Source: an uncultured Lachnospiraceae bacterium
GTDB taxonomy: Bacteria; Bacillota_A; Clostridia; Lachnospirales; Lachnospiraceae
Assembly (NCBI GenBank): GCA_947564305.1
Contig: CANOBT010000006.1
Location: 1 to 64,000, forward strand
DNA length: 64,000 nucleotides
Direction: 5' to 3'
Shown here: in pieces, positions 9,355 to 17,683 of the stretch
Position numbering within the stretch: position 1 is the stretch's first letter
Layout: every line of letters starts with the position of its first letter
Notes under the pieces: model-generated
What the model was told of the DNA's origin: nothing
The model's database searches: none
Seen by the model: the letters and a program-made list of their open reading frames with translations, nothing else
Translations under genes and position numbers: made by a program

Positions 9355-10464
9355 TCAGCCTTTACAGCTTCGAACCACATCACAGATGCGGTCAACGTCC
9401 TGGATTTCCAAATCTGCATATAACGGCAGCGTCAGCACTCGTTTGCTGATATGCAGCGCGGCCGGAGTCTTTGACACGTCAAATCTCCGATGAAAGCAGG
9501 AAAATGTATTTGTCAGTGGATAAAAATATTTCCTCGCGCCGATTCCGTTTTCAGCAAGCCTGTCAAATACTTCCGCCCTGCTTGCTCCAAACTGCTTTTC
9601 TTCAAAAACAACAGGAAAATAAGCATAGTTCGGCCTGACATCATCCTGAATCACATTTAAACGGATTCCTTCCACTCCTTCTAAGCGCTCCCGGTAACGC
9701 TCCACGACTTTTTCTCTTTTTTTAATCTCCTCATCCACATGGCGGAGGTTGCACAGCCCCATGGAAGCACTGAACTCGTTCAGTTTCGCATTTGCCCCCA
9801 CCTCGCTCACTTCTTCCGGACCATGGATGCCGAAGTTTTTCAATTCATACAGATAATCCCCCAGCCGCTTCTCCCGGTAGCTTACGGCTCCTCCCTCAAT
9901 GCTGTGGAATACTTTGGTGGCATGAAAGCTGAAACAGGAAGCATCTCCGTAACTGCCGACTCCCTTTCCTTTATAAGTCTCCCCGAAAGCATGAGCCGCA
10001 TCGTAGATCACCTTTAACTCATATTTGTGTGCGATGCGCTCAATCTCTTCCACATTACAGATATTACCGTACACATGTACCGGCAGAATCGCACATGTAT
10101 AATCCGTAATCAGTTTTTCCATCTTTTCTACATCTATCGTGTATGTAACAGGATCAATGTCGCAGAATACCGGCGTCAGCCCATTGCGCACAATTGCATG
10201 TGTCGTAGAGGCAAAGGTAAATGGCGTCGTGATGACTTCACCCTGCAGGTTCATCGCCTGCAAAGTCAGTTCCAGAGCCATATGGCCGTTCACCAGAAGT
10301 TCCACGTTGTCCAGGCCGAGATACTCTTTTAATCCCTCCTGAAACCTCTGATGCTTGGGTCCCATATTCGTCAGCCAGCGGCTGTCCCACATCTCCCTAA
10401 TCTCATCCAGGTATTCCTCCATGTCCGGCATAGAAGAACGGGTTACCAAAATCTTGCTATCCAT
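9355..10464 (-). CDS. DegT/DnrJ/EryC1/StrS-family aminotransferase
   Basis: A PLP-dependent sugar aminotransferase of 369 residues. The family Lys lies in SFHATKVFHSIEGG; the Asp that holds the PLP ring is in VIYDAAHAFG. Family members transfer an amino group to a nucleotide-linked 4-keto or 3-keto sugar. The nearby rfbB product, dTDP-4-keto-6-deoxyglucose, is a plausible substrate, which would give an amino-deoxy sugar in the polymer. That link is inferred. GGGAGGGGAAGAGTAT precedes the ATG. Confidence 0.92.
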   Translation of the reverse strand: MDSKILVTRSSMPDMEEYLDEIREMWDSRWLTNMGPKHQRFQEGLKEYLGLDNVELLVNGHMALELTLQAMNLQGEVITTPFTFASTTHAIVRNGLTPVFCDIDPVTYTIDVEKMEKLITDYTCAILPVHVYGNICNVEEIERIAHKYELKVIYDAAHAFGETYKGKGVGSYGDASCFSFHATKVFHSIEGGAVSYREKRLGDYLYELKNFGIHGPEEVSEVGANAKLNEFSASMGLCNLRHVDEEIKKREKVVERYRERLEGVEGIRLNVIQDDVRPNYAYFPVVFEEKQFGASRAEVFDRLAENGIGARKYFYPLTNTFSCFHRRFDVSKTPAALHISKRVLTLPLYADLEIQDVDRICDVVRSCKG

Positions 10465-10521
10465 ATACTCTTCCCCTCCCCTTTATTTCAGCCAATCCTT
10501 TGCGATGCCATGATAGAATGA

Positions 10522-12063
10522 TTACTTCTTCCGTTTTCTAAGTCCCTTCTGCAGCTTATGCAGGGCACGAATCGTGACAGACGAACGGTATTCTCCCAAC
10601 AGGCGGCGGTAATTTCCCTCTGCTTCCCGTGATTCCTTCAGCTTCTGCTCCAGTTCGCGTACTTTCCTCTCCATGGATTCACGATGTCTTTCCACATCTG
10701 CCGCCGAAAGAGTCCCCACCTCTAAAATTATCTGAAGCGTTTTATGCTCTTCTCCTGGCTCAATCTCGTACTGCGGATCCAGTGTAAAGAACCGATCGAC
10801 ACCTTCCTCCCGAATTCCATTGGAAGGCCGAAGCGCTGCATCCTCTCCATTCTCCCACTGTGCTTTCAGGATGGAACAGGTTCTGTATATCTCCTCGTCC
10901 AAATCAAAGCGAAGTCCCTGAACCCTTTTTTCAGGAAATCCCCCTTCTATATCAAATACAATCCTCACTGTTCTTGTGCCTGGGATAAATACTCTTTGTC
11001 TGATACATTCTTCTTCATGATATCCATCCCCCGTATCTGCAAACAATGAAGTCATTAAAAATCTCTCTCTGCCTATATTTCCGAATATATCATATTTCTG
11101 TTTTTCCAGATGATATTCCCTTTCTCCATAGCCATACAAATCTTCCATTCTTCTCTTGGTTTCCCCGTCCTGAAGAAGCTCCCCGAGCTTGTTCAGTCCC
11201 AGAAACTTCTGGCACTTCCGCGGTGCCTCCAGAAACATTCTGGCCAGAGCAAATTCCACCACACAGTCCCCGTTCTTTACATATTTCTGACTTTCAGGAA
11301 ATATGCCTGTCAGTGTCTGTACATCCGAAATGTCAAAATACGTCTGATAGATAAAGTACTCCTCTAAAAAAGTACGGTTCAGCTTTCCTTCCGTTTCACC
11401 GCTCTGGCTTGTTTCATCTTCATGAATCCGAAACAGAGTCAAATCCTCTGGAATCACATAAATATCGGCATGAAAGCATAATCTCACCCACTCGTAAAAA
11501 TCAGGCAGGCTCGTCAGAAGTCCAACTTTCAGGATACCATATTCTTTGTATGCGCTTTTTCTGATCAACAGACTCGGATGGCAGAGACAATTGCTGTGAT
11601 AGAAAAAATAGCGGAGCCATTCATAGCGTGTCCGGTTCTCTGCCTTAAATACTTTCGCCCCCGCCTGACTGCCGGTATACACTTTTCCGTCCTGATCTAT
11701 CGCCTGCACGCCGGTAAAGCAGGCTGCGATATTCTCCTGCTGCTCCAGTATTTCCACCTGTTTTTCCAGCTTATCTTCTTTCCATTTATCATCCCCGCAC
11801 AAGATTGCAACATACTCTCCTGCGAAATTATCCACTTCCTCTTTCAGTCCGCTGTGTCCGATATTCTTTTCATGGAAGACTGTCCTAATCCTGGAGTCCT
11901 TTCCGGCATACTCCATGATAATATCCCTGCTGTTATCCGTAGAACAGTCATCCACAATTACCAGTTCATAGTCCTGATAAGTCTGATTCAAAGCACTCTC
12001 AATGCTTTCCCTCAACAGTTCTCCGTGGTTGTAAGATGTGAGCCATATACTTACTTTCGGCAT
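10522..12063 (-). CDS. GT2 glycosyltransferase with C-terminal coiled coil
   Basis: 513 residues starting MPKVSIWLTSYNH; AAAGGGGAAAAGAA sits upstream of this ATG, and the 55-residue longer frame overlaps the preceding gene. The GT-A domain fills about the first 230 residues (DDCSTDNS nucleotide-binding block, LCGDDKW metal site). The middle section is unassigned. The last ~60 residues (RESMERKVRELEQKLKESRE) are heptad-like and strongly charged, so probably a coiled coil for oligomerisation or tethering. Donor and acceptor are unknown. It lies 35 nt after the polymerase gene. Confidence 0.85.
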   Translation of the reverse strand: MPKVSIWLTSYNHGELLRESIESALNQTYQDYELVIVDDCSTDNSRDIIMEYAGKDSRIRTVFHEKNIGHSGLKEEVDNFAGEYVAILCGDDKWKEDKLEKQVEILEQQENIAACFTGVQAIDQDGKVYTGSQAGAKVFKAENRTRYEWLRYFFYHSNCLCHPSLLIRKSAYKEYGILKVGLLTSLPDFYEWVRLCFHADIYVIPEDLTLFRIHEDETSQSGETEGKLNRTFLEEYFIYQTYFDISDVQTLTGIFPESQKYVKNGDCVVEFALARMFLEAPRKCQKFLGLNKLGELLQDGETKRRMEDLYGYGEREYHLEKQKYDIFGNIGRERFLMTSLFADTGDGYHEEECIRQRVFIPGTRTVRIVFDIEGGFPEKRVQGLRFDLDEEIYRTCSILKAQWENGEDAALRPSNGIREEGVDRFFTLDPQYEIEPGEEHKTLQIILEVGTLSAADVERHRESMERKVRELEQKLKESREAEGNYRRLLGEYRSSVTIRALHKLQKGLRKRKK

Positions 12064-12098
12064 TTCTTTTCCCCTTTCTTTTCCTGTTTCACTTCGTG

Positions 12099-13523
12099 TC
12101 ATCGCTGCCTGCGAGATTCTGCTTTTATACCTGAGCCCCGGTCTGCATGCTTTCCTCCATACCCGATAAAGAGATACATAGCAAATGTCAGAGCCAGCCA
12201 GAACCAGGTGGTCGGGTTGCTGAACCATGTCGTAAAAAATGAAAGCCCCAGATAGATTGCAATCTGACCATAAAATAAGTATACCACAGGGTTACCGCTT
12301 TTTTCTACCCACTCACAGAGCCACGCCGCCATAATCCCCAATACAGCAGCCAACAGGATAATCCCTGCAATGCCAAAGTCATAATATGCATCATAAAATA
12401 AGGTCACCGTAGTCAGTTCTTCTTTTGTCGTATACAGAGGGAATGCCGTTACCTGCGGAAACACAAACTTCAGTCCTGTCAGGGCAAATACAGGAAACAT
12501 CATCCGAAGTCCCATGGCAAATTCCGGAAGCTGAAGCACCATGCAATTAAAATTCTCAAAGTTATTTGCCACATAAATATACGGCTGGGTAACAAAAATC
12601 GGCATTTTACTGTACTTCATCTCGAAGATGCCGTTCAGATAAGTGATATCATGTCTGCGTGCCACGGTCAGAAGCACATATACAGGAATCAGGACCGCTG
12701 CCGCCGCCACGATCATTTTCCATATCACATGCCGGTACAGCATGAGATACACGACTGCGGCAAATCCAACGGCAAACAGCAGCTGGAATCTGGACACGCA
12801 CAGGATCGGGATTGCCACGGCAAGCACATTCCCTGCTGTCAGTACGACTGCGGCAAAAACACTCCACCTCTCCTTCAGCCGGACGTACAGCACGGACAAT
12901 GCCGGAATCAGGATGCAGCTCACCGTAAAATAGTGCACCCCTGAAATGTGGAAATAAGAATAGGCATGCGGTTCCGGTGAAAATAAAGGGATAAATCCCA
13001 GGACAGCCGCCTCTAGCAAAAAACATGCAAGGGCGGCGGCGCCCAGAACGATGATGCAGACCAACACTCTGCGCGCCTGCTCCGCAGTTTCTTTCGTGCC
13101 GCCGTCTCCCCCTTCCCTCATACCGCTGGCATTGCCGGATATGGAATCACTGCCGCCTTCTGATACTTTGGCCTTGTACTTGCCTGCCTTGATATCCCTC
13201 CTCGCAGTAAAAAAATCATAACCCGCCAGAAAGAAAAAGTATGCCAGGAAAAAACATACCCAGGTCACGGTCTCCCAGTCTCTTTGAAGTCTGCTCAGCT
13301 GCAGGCAGGCAATCCCCTCCCCGCCAACCCAGGACAGGGAAAAAAGCCCCCGCAGACCCACCAGACTTCCGGTTCTTCTGAAGTTCATGAAATACAAAAA
13401 TAACGCTTCCAGCATCAGCACAGCCCCGGCCGCATACACAGCTCCCATTCTGGATGCCGTAAAAGCAAGTATATAGCTGATGCCATAGGAAATATAATCC
13501 GTCCTCTTCTCTGCCTGAAGCAT
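12099..13523 (-). CDS. Wzy-like oligosaccharide repeat-unit polymerase
   Basis: A polytopic membrane protein of about 474 residues with some ten or more hydrophobic segments and a charged cytoplasmic stretch near residues 110-150 (Gly/Ser/Glu-rich). Topology, and a large loop before the last helices, fit the O-antigen polymerase families. These families are poorly conserved, so the function is inferred. I prefer the ATG at 13523, preceded by GGAAAGGG, to the ATG at 13544, which has a weak site. It is 21-42 nt after the initiating transferase gene. Confidence 0.7.
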   Translation of the reverse strand: MLQAEKRTDYISYGISYILAFTASRMGAVYAAGAVLMLEALFLYFMNFRRTGSLVGLRGLFSLSWVGGEGIACLQLSRLQRDWETVTWVCFFLAYFFFLAGYDFFTARRDIKAGKYKAKVSEGGSDSISGNASGMREGGDGGTKETAEQARRVLVCIIVLGAAALACFLLEAAVLGFIPLFSPEPHAYSYFHISGVHYFTVSCILIPALSVLYVRLKERWSVFAAVVLTAGNVLAVAIPILCVSRFQLLFAVGFAAVVYLMLYRHVIWKMIVAAAAVLIPVYVLLTVARRHDITYLNGIFEMKYSKMPIFVTQPYIYVANNFENFNCMVLQLPEFAMGLRMMFPVFALTGLKFVFPQVTAFPLYTTKEELTTVTLFYDAYYDFGIAGIILLAAVLGIMAAWLCEWVEKSGNPVVYLFYGQIAIYLGLSFFTTWFSNPTTWFWLALTFAMYLFIGYGGKHADRGSGIKAESRRQR

Positions 13524-13565
13524 AGCATTCCCTTTCCGATCCATAAAATTTCTTATTTTTCAATC

Positions 13566-14969
13566 TTAATATGCATTTTTGTTGATAAAACCTTTAAAAA
13601 ACGTAAGGATAATGATCTTCAGATCAAATCCGAGTGTCCAGTTTTCAATATAATACAGATCACATTCAATCCGTCTCCGTATAGAAGTATCCCCCCGGTA
13701 TCCATTGACCTGAGCCCATCCGGTCAGTCCCGGCCGGACCTGATGCTTGATCATATATCTTGGAATCTCCTCCTTAAATTTCTCCACAAACTGAGGCCGC
13801 TCCGGTCTTGGTCCCACCAGGCTCATATCCCCTTTCAGAATATTAAACAGCTGGGGCAGTTCATCAATACTGGTCTTCCGGATAAAATGTCCGATTGGAG
13901 TCACACGCGGATCATCCTTCCTCGTCCATCCCTTCTCCTCATCCGATTCCTTCTGCATGATCATGGAGCGGAACTTGTACATATAAAACGGCTTATTTTT
14001 CAGTCCGATTCTCTCCTGTTTAAAGATGAGCGGTCCCGGATCCGTAATTTTAATCGTCAGAGCAACTCCCAGCATCACCGGGGAAAACAGGATGATTGCA
14101 AACAGAGAGCCAAAAATATCCATCAACCTCTTAATAATCGCATTGAGCGCATTATTAAGCGGCACATGCCGGATATTGATGACCGGAATTCCCTGGATAT
14201 CCTCCGTATATGGTTTGGTTGGGATAATATTATTATAGTCAGGAATAAATTTAGTATGCACTCCTGACTTTTCGCACATGCCTACGATTTTCTCCAGTTT
14301 ATGGTACTCTGCCAGACCAAGTGTGATCACGATTTCATCCAGCCTGTTCTGAGGCAGGATAATGTCCAGATTTTCAATGCTTCCCAACACCTTAATCCCT
14401 TTATACTCCATGCCGTGAGGCTTGTTGTCATCCAGAATTCCCCTGACATAGTATCCCCACTCCGGATTCACCATAATCCTGTCAATATACTGCTCTGCCG
14501 CCCGGCTGTATCCCACCAGGATAATATGCTTCAGGTTATACCCGTTCTTGCGCATCCGCCTGAGGATGTACCGCACAATGTTGCGCTCCAGCACCCCCAT
14601 AAAAATATCCACACAGGCAAATACAAACAGCATGGTTCTGGAGATATCGAACTGCCTTACCAGATACAAAAGGAGAATCAATACCATGACTCCAAGCACA
14701 TTGGCCTGAATCACCCGCCAGGCTTCCAGCCGTCTTCCCAGAACCCGCTTCGGTTCGTACAGTCTGAATGTATAGTATAAGATTAAAAAACCCGGTACGA
14801 TCAATACCAGGAGCTGCATATATTTTCCCAATGAGAGCGTCCATGGATCCTGTTCGAAAATACCGCTCCTGAACCGGATATACCACGCCAGCATATACGA
14901 GGCTACAATCGTCATCCCGTCCAGGACAACCTGCAGTCTGTTTAAAAGCTTTTGATTCTCTTTAATCAC
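13566..14969 (-). CDS. Undecaprenyl-phosphate sugar phosphotransferase (WcaJ/WbaP-like)
   Basis: Initiates polysaccharide assembly by placing a sugar-1-phosphate on undecaprenyl phosphate at the inner membrane face. The 467-residue protein has about four N-terminal membrane helices and a central Rossmann-like CoA-binding-type domain (HIILVGYSRAAEQYI). Its C-terminal bacterial sugar transferase domain contains KRLMDIFGS, YKFRSM and RKTSIDELPQLFNILKGDMS, then GLTGWAQVNGYRG. Translation starts at GTG with AAGGAAG 7 nt upstream. It is the first gene of the minus-strand cluster. Confidence 0.93.
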   Translation of the reverse strand: MIKENQKLLNRLQVVLDGMTIVASYMLAWYIRFRSGIFEQDPWTLSLGKYMQLLVLIVPGFLILYYTFRLYEPKRVLGRRLEAWRVIQANVLGVMVLILLLYLVRQFDISRTMLFVFACVDIFMGVLERNIVRYILRRMRKNGYNLKHIILVGYSRAAEQYIDRIMVNPEWGYYVRGILDDNKPHGMEYKGIKVLGSIENLDIILPQNRLDEIVITLGLAEYHKLEKIVGMCEKSGVHTKFIPDYNNIIPTKPYTEDIQGIPVINIRHVPLNNALNAIIKRLMDIFGSLFAIILFSPVMLGVALTIKITDPGPLIFKQERIGLKNKPFYMYKFRSMIMQKESDEEKGWTRKDDPRVTPIGHFIRKTSIDELPQLFNILKGDMSLVGPRPERPQFVEKFKEEIPRYMIKHQVRPGLTGWAQVNGYRGDTSIRRRIECDLYYIENWTLGFDLKIIILTFFKGFINKNAY

Positions 14970-15079
14970 TGCTTACTTCCTTCTTCCAATCAATCGATAA
15001 ACATTAAAATGCCATTTCTTACTTATAGTCCGGCCATCATACCGTCCTCATATGACAAATTTTTTCCAGTACGTGTAAT

Positions 15080-15108
15080 ATCATATAATATTTTCCATAA
15101 AAGGACAA
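15080..15108 (-). promoter_or_regulatory. Promoter of the polysaccharide cluster
   Basis: On the minus strand TTGTCC (15103-15108) and TATGAT (15080-15085) are 17 nt apart. They give a leader of about 100 nt before the GTG at 14969. This AT-rich divergent region (14970-15267) separates the cluster from the ATP-grasp/FkbM pair. Confidence 0.55.
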
Positions 15109-15267
15109 GTCCAAACATAAATTTTACACATTTCTATTCATTATTTTGTAATACTTTCGTAACATCTATTTTCCCCTGTACTTTTCTTATCTATAGTGAT
15201 ATACTTAAAAAACTACGATTTGGCAATCATTTACAGCCTGATACGTGTTTTCAGAAAGGAAATGTAC

Positions 15268-16302
15268 ATGAGCAGTTTAAAAAACATAAACCTCCTTTTT
15301 ACATCGGCCGGAAGGAGGAGTTACCTTATAAAATACTTCCGGGAAGCCCTCGCCGGAAACGGAAAAGTCCACGCGGCGAACAGCTCCGGTATTTCCACGG
15401 CGCTGCAGGCTGCTGACCAGTCTGTGATCACTCCCTTAATTTATGATCAGGACTACATCCCTTTCCTGCTCCGATACTGCAGGAAAAATCAAATCACGGC
15501 AGTGATTCCTCTTTTTGATATTGACCTGCCGGTCTTAGCACGGCACAGAAAAGAGTTTGAAGCAATCGGCACAAGGCTCATTACCGCGGATTCCGAGATT
15601 GTGGATATCTGTAATGATAAATGGAAGACATCTCATTTTTTAGAAGAAAACGGTTTTGCCGCTCTTTCTACCTATATCAGCCTGCCGGAAGCGCTGCAGG
15701 CATTGCAGGATGGAACACTTGAATTCCCTGTCATCGTAAAACCACGGTGGGGTATGGGTTCCATTGCAGTTTATGAGGCCGAAGATGAGGATGAGCTGCG
15801 TATCTTTTACAAAAAAGTTAAAAAAGAAATTTTCAGGGCTTACCTGAAATACGAGTCAGAAGCTGATATTGAGGGCAGTGTGCTGATCCAGGAAAAAGTT
15901 CCCGGACAGGAATATGGTTTAGATATCATTTGTGATCTTGACGGAAATTACCGTACCACAATCGTAAAACAGAAGGGCGCTATGCGCTCCGGAGAAACCG
16001 ATTATGCCAAAATCATCCATTCTCCGCAGCTAGAGGCTCTGGGCAGGAAATTAGCTTCCCTGACCCGGCATGCCGCCATTATGGATACGGACGTATTTCT
16101 CAGCGGCGGCAGGGCTTATATCCTGGAGATGAATGCAAGGTTTGGCGGCGGTTATCCTTTCAGCCATACCGCCGGAGTCAACCTGCCGCTTGCCATCGTA
16201 ACATGGCTGCGGGGAAAAGAACCAGACTTTCGTCTCCTGACTCCCAAGACCGATATCACGGCACAGAAAGATATTTCGATGGTAAGGCTGAAAACGGTCT
16301 GA
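15268..16302 (+). CDS. ATP-grasp ligase, CarB-like
   Basis: 344 residues starting MSSLKNINLLFTSAGRRS, with AAAGGA 7 nt before the ATG at 15268. An N-terminal Rossmann-like domain (about 1-100) precedes an ATP-grasp fold. The fold has FPVIVKPRWGMGS for the phosphate-binding loop and VLIQEKVPGQEYGLD. EMNARFGGGYP supplies the Mg-binding Glu/Asn and Arg. Such stand-alone enzymes ligate a carboxylate to an amine or thiol using ATP; the substrate cannot be told. It is divergent from the polysaccharide genes and 49 nt ahead of the FkbM-like gene, so the pair may decorate the polymer. Confidence 0.85.
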   Translation: MSSLKNINLLFTSAGRRSYLIKYFREALAGNGKVHAANSSGISTALQAADQSVITPLIYDQDYIPFLLRYCRKNQITAVIPLFDIDLPVLARHRKEFEAIGTRLITADSEIVDICNDKWKTSHFLEENGFAALSTYISLPEALQALQDGTLEFPVIVKPRWGMGSIAVYEAEDEDELRIFYKKVKKEIFRAYLKYESEADIEGSVLIQEKVPGQEYGLDIICDLDGNYRTTIVKQKGAMRSGETDYAKIIHSPQLEALGRKLASLTRHAAIMDTDVFLSGGRAYILEMNARFGGGYPFSHTAGVNLPLAIVTWLRGKEPDFRLLTPKTDITAQKDISMVRLKTV

Positions 16303-16351
16303 AATACAGGATTTATATACTTGTCGCACTGCTTCTTAGAAAGGACTTCAA

Positions 16352-17491
16352 ATGAACACATTATATGAAAATCTTCATTTCGGCAAAGAGAAAAGCCCCC
16401 TGGCTGAAATCCAAAAGTGGGCGTCTCAAAAACCGGAAAGCAAACTATATATCTGGGGAACCGGAAGCGTGGCCGCAGGCGTGGCGAGAGAATTAATCCG
16501 CTCTGGCGTCCCCGCCCATGGCTGTTTTGTCAATGTGAAAAATGGTTATAATCTGGACTCCAGAATTACAAAATTGAATCTTCCTATTTTTCAGCTGGAT
16601 AATCTGCTTCAGAGACGAGAACGCTTTTCCGTAGTCCTTGGCCACTCCCACTACGAGTTGGCATATCAGATGGAGGAACTGGATCTGGTTGACAATGTCT
16701 GGTTTCTTTCCGGTGCCGTACGGAATGACGACGACATCACGGCGGATTTCTTAAAGGAACATCTGCCCCTGTTTGATGCCTCATACCAGACACTGGCAGA
16801 CGACCTGTCCCGAAAAAACATGGCGGCCTATCTGAATGCCAAGATTAACCATGATGATTCCTGGATTATCACGGAGTTCCAACATTCTTCCACCTACTTT
16901 TCCAATGATGTCATACATCTGGAACCGCAAGAAGTGTATCTGGATCTTGGTTCCTATGACGGGAAATCACTGTCAGAATTTCTCAGGGTACATCACGGCA
17001 ATGCCAGAGTGGTTGCCGTGGAAGTGCAGCCCCGGATGTATCAAAAGCTTCTGGAAAAATGGGGGAATGACGAGAGGATTCAGATTGAAAATATTGGAAT
17101 CAGTGACCACGAAGGAACCGACTATTTCCACTTTGACGACCAGAGTACCTGCATCTCAAAAGATAACGGCGAACCCGTACAGGTGACCACAGTAGACAGT
17201 CTCACTGCCCATCTGTCAGACGTGACAACAATAAAAATCTGTATCGGCAACACAATCCTGCCTCTCCTGAAAGGTGCGGAACAGACCATTCGAAAGCATC
17301 TTCCTAAAATGATCATATCCGCGGGGATTGACCAACAGGCACTGATTGACTATATTCCTGCGATTGAAAAGACCGCAGGGAGTGGAAATTATCAATATTA
17401 CTTGCGTTTTACCAATGCGGTCACCGAATGCCTGACACTCTATGCCATACCCAATACTGCAGGTTCCATAGGTGATACGGATATATTCTGA
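16352..17491 (+). CDS. FkbM-like methyltransferase-fold protein with degenerate motif
   Basis: 379 residues in two parts. Residues ~30-130 form a nucleotide-binding-like domain (LYIWGTGSVAAGVARELI). Residues ~190-330 are an FkbM-type SAM-dependent methyltransferase domain with motif I as VYLDLGSYDGK (Asp198). In the family the strand after motif III normally reads IKMDIEGAE. Here residues 294-302 read IKICIGNTI, so all three acidic residues are lost. The domain may be an altered or inactive methyltransferase. It follows the ATP-grasp gene and is probably in one transcript with it. Confidence 0.8.
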   Translation: MNTLYENLHFGKEKSPLAEIQKWASQKPESKLYIWGTGSVAAGVARELIRSGVPAHGCFVNVKNGYNLDSRITKLNLPIFQLDNLLQRRERFSVVLGHSHYELAYQMEELDLVDNVWFLSGAVRNDDDITADFLKEHLPLFDASYQTLADDLSRKNMAAYLNAKINHDDSWIITEFQHSSTYFSNDVIHLEPQEVYLDLGSYDGKSLSEFLRVHHGNARVVAVEVQPRMYQKLLEKWGNDERIQIENIGISDHEGTDYFHFDDQSTCISKDNGEPVQVTTVDSLTAHLSDVTTIKICIGNTILPLLKGAEQTIRKHLPKMIISAGIDQQALIDYIPAIEKTAGSGNYQYYLRFTNAVTECLTLYAIPNTAGSIGDTDIF

Positions 17492-17529
17492 TACTACATA
17501 AGCAGCAGCACAGCTGACCTGTTCCATTC

Positions 17530-17580
17530 AATGTACATGTCCATTTATGCTGCATCTGGCTCGTTGCTTCGCAGAAATAA
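17530..17580 (+). repeat. Dispersed ~50-bp repeat, copy B (right edge of cluster)
   Basis: Begins AATGTACATG and ends CTGGCTCGTTGCTTCGCAGAAATAA. It matches 185-232 in the same orientation at about 70-75 percent by eye. It lies right after the FkbM-like gene and before the shared terminator. Confidence 0.55.
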
Positions 17581-17590
17581 ATAGTGTACT

Positions 17591-17646
17591 AAAAAACACC
17601 CCCGGAGGATTCTGAACCAAGGTTCAAAAACCTCCGGGGGTGTTTT
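17591..17646. terminator. Bidirectional terminator between FkbM-like and autolysin genes
   Basis: AAAACACCCCCGGAGG and CCTCCGGGGGTGTTTT are perfect 16-bp arms. The inner loop can form GAACC-AA-GGTTC. A-rich and T-rich flanks make it work for both converging genes. Confidence 0.85.
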
Positions 17647-17683
17647 CATCTCTCTTTCCTTTTGGAAAGCTGCTTTTGTTTCA

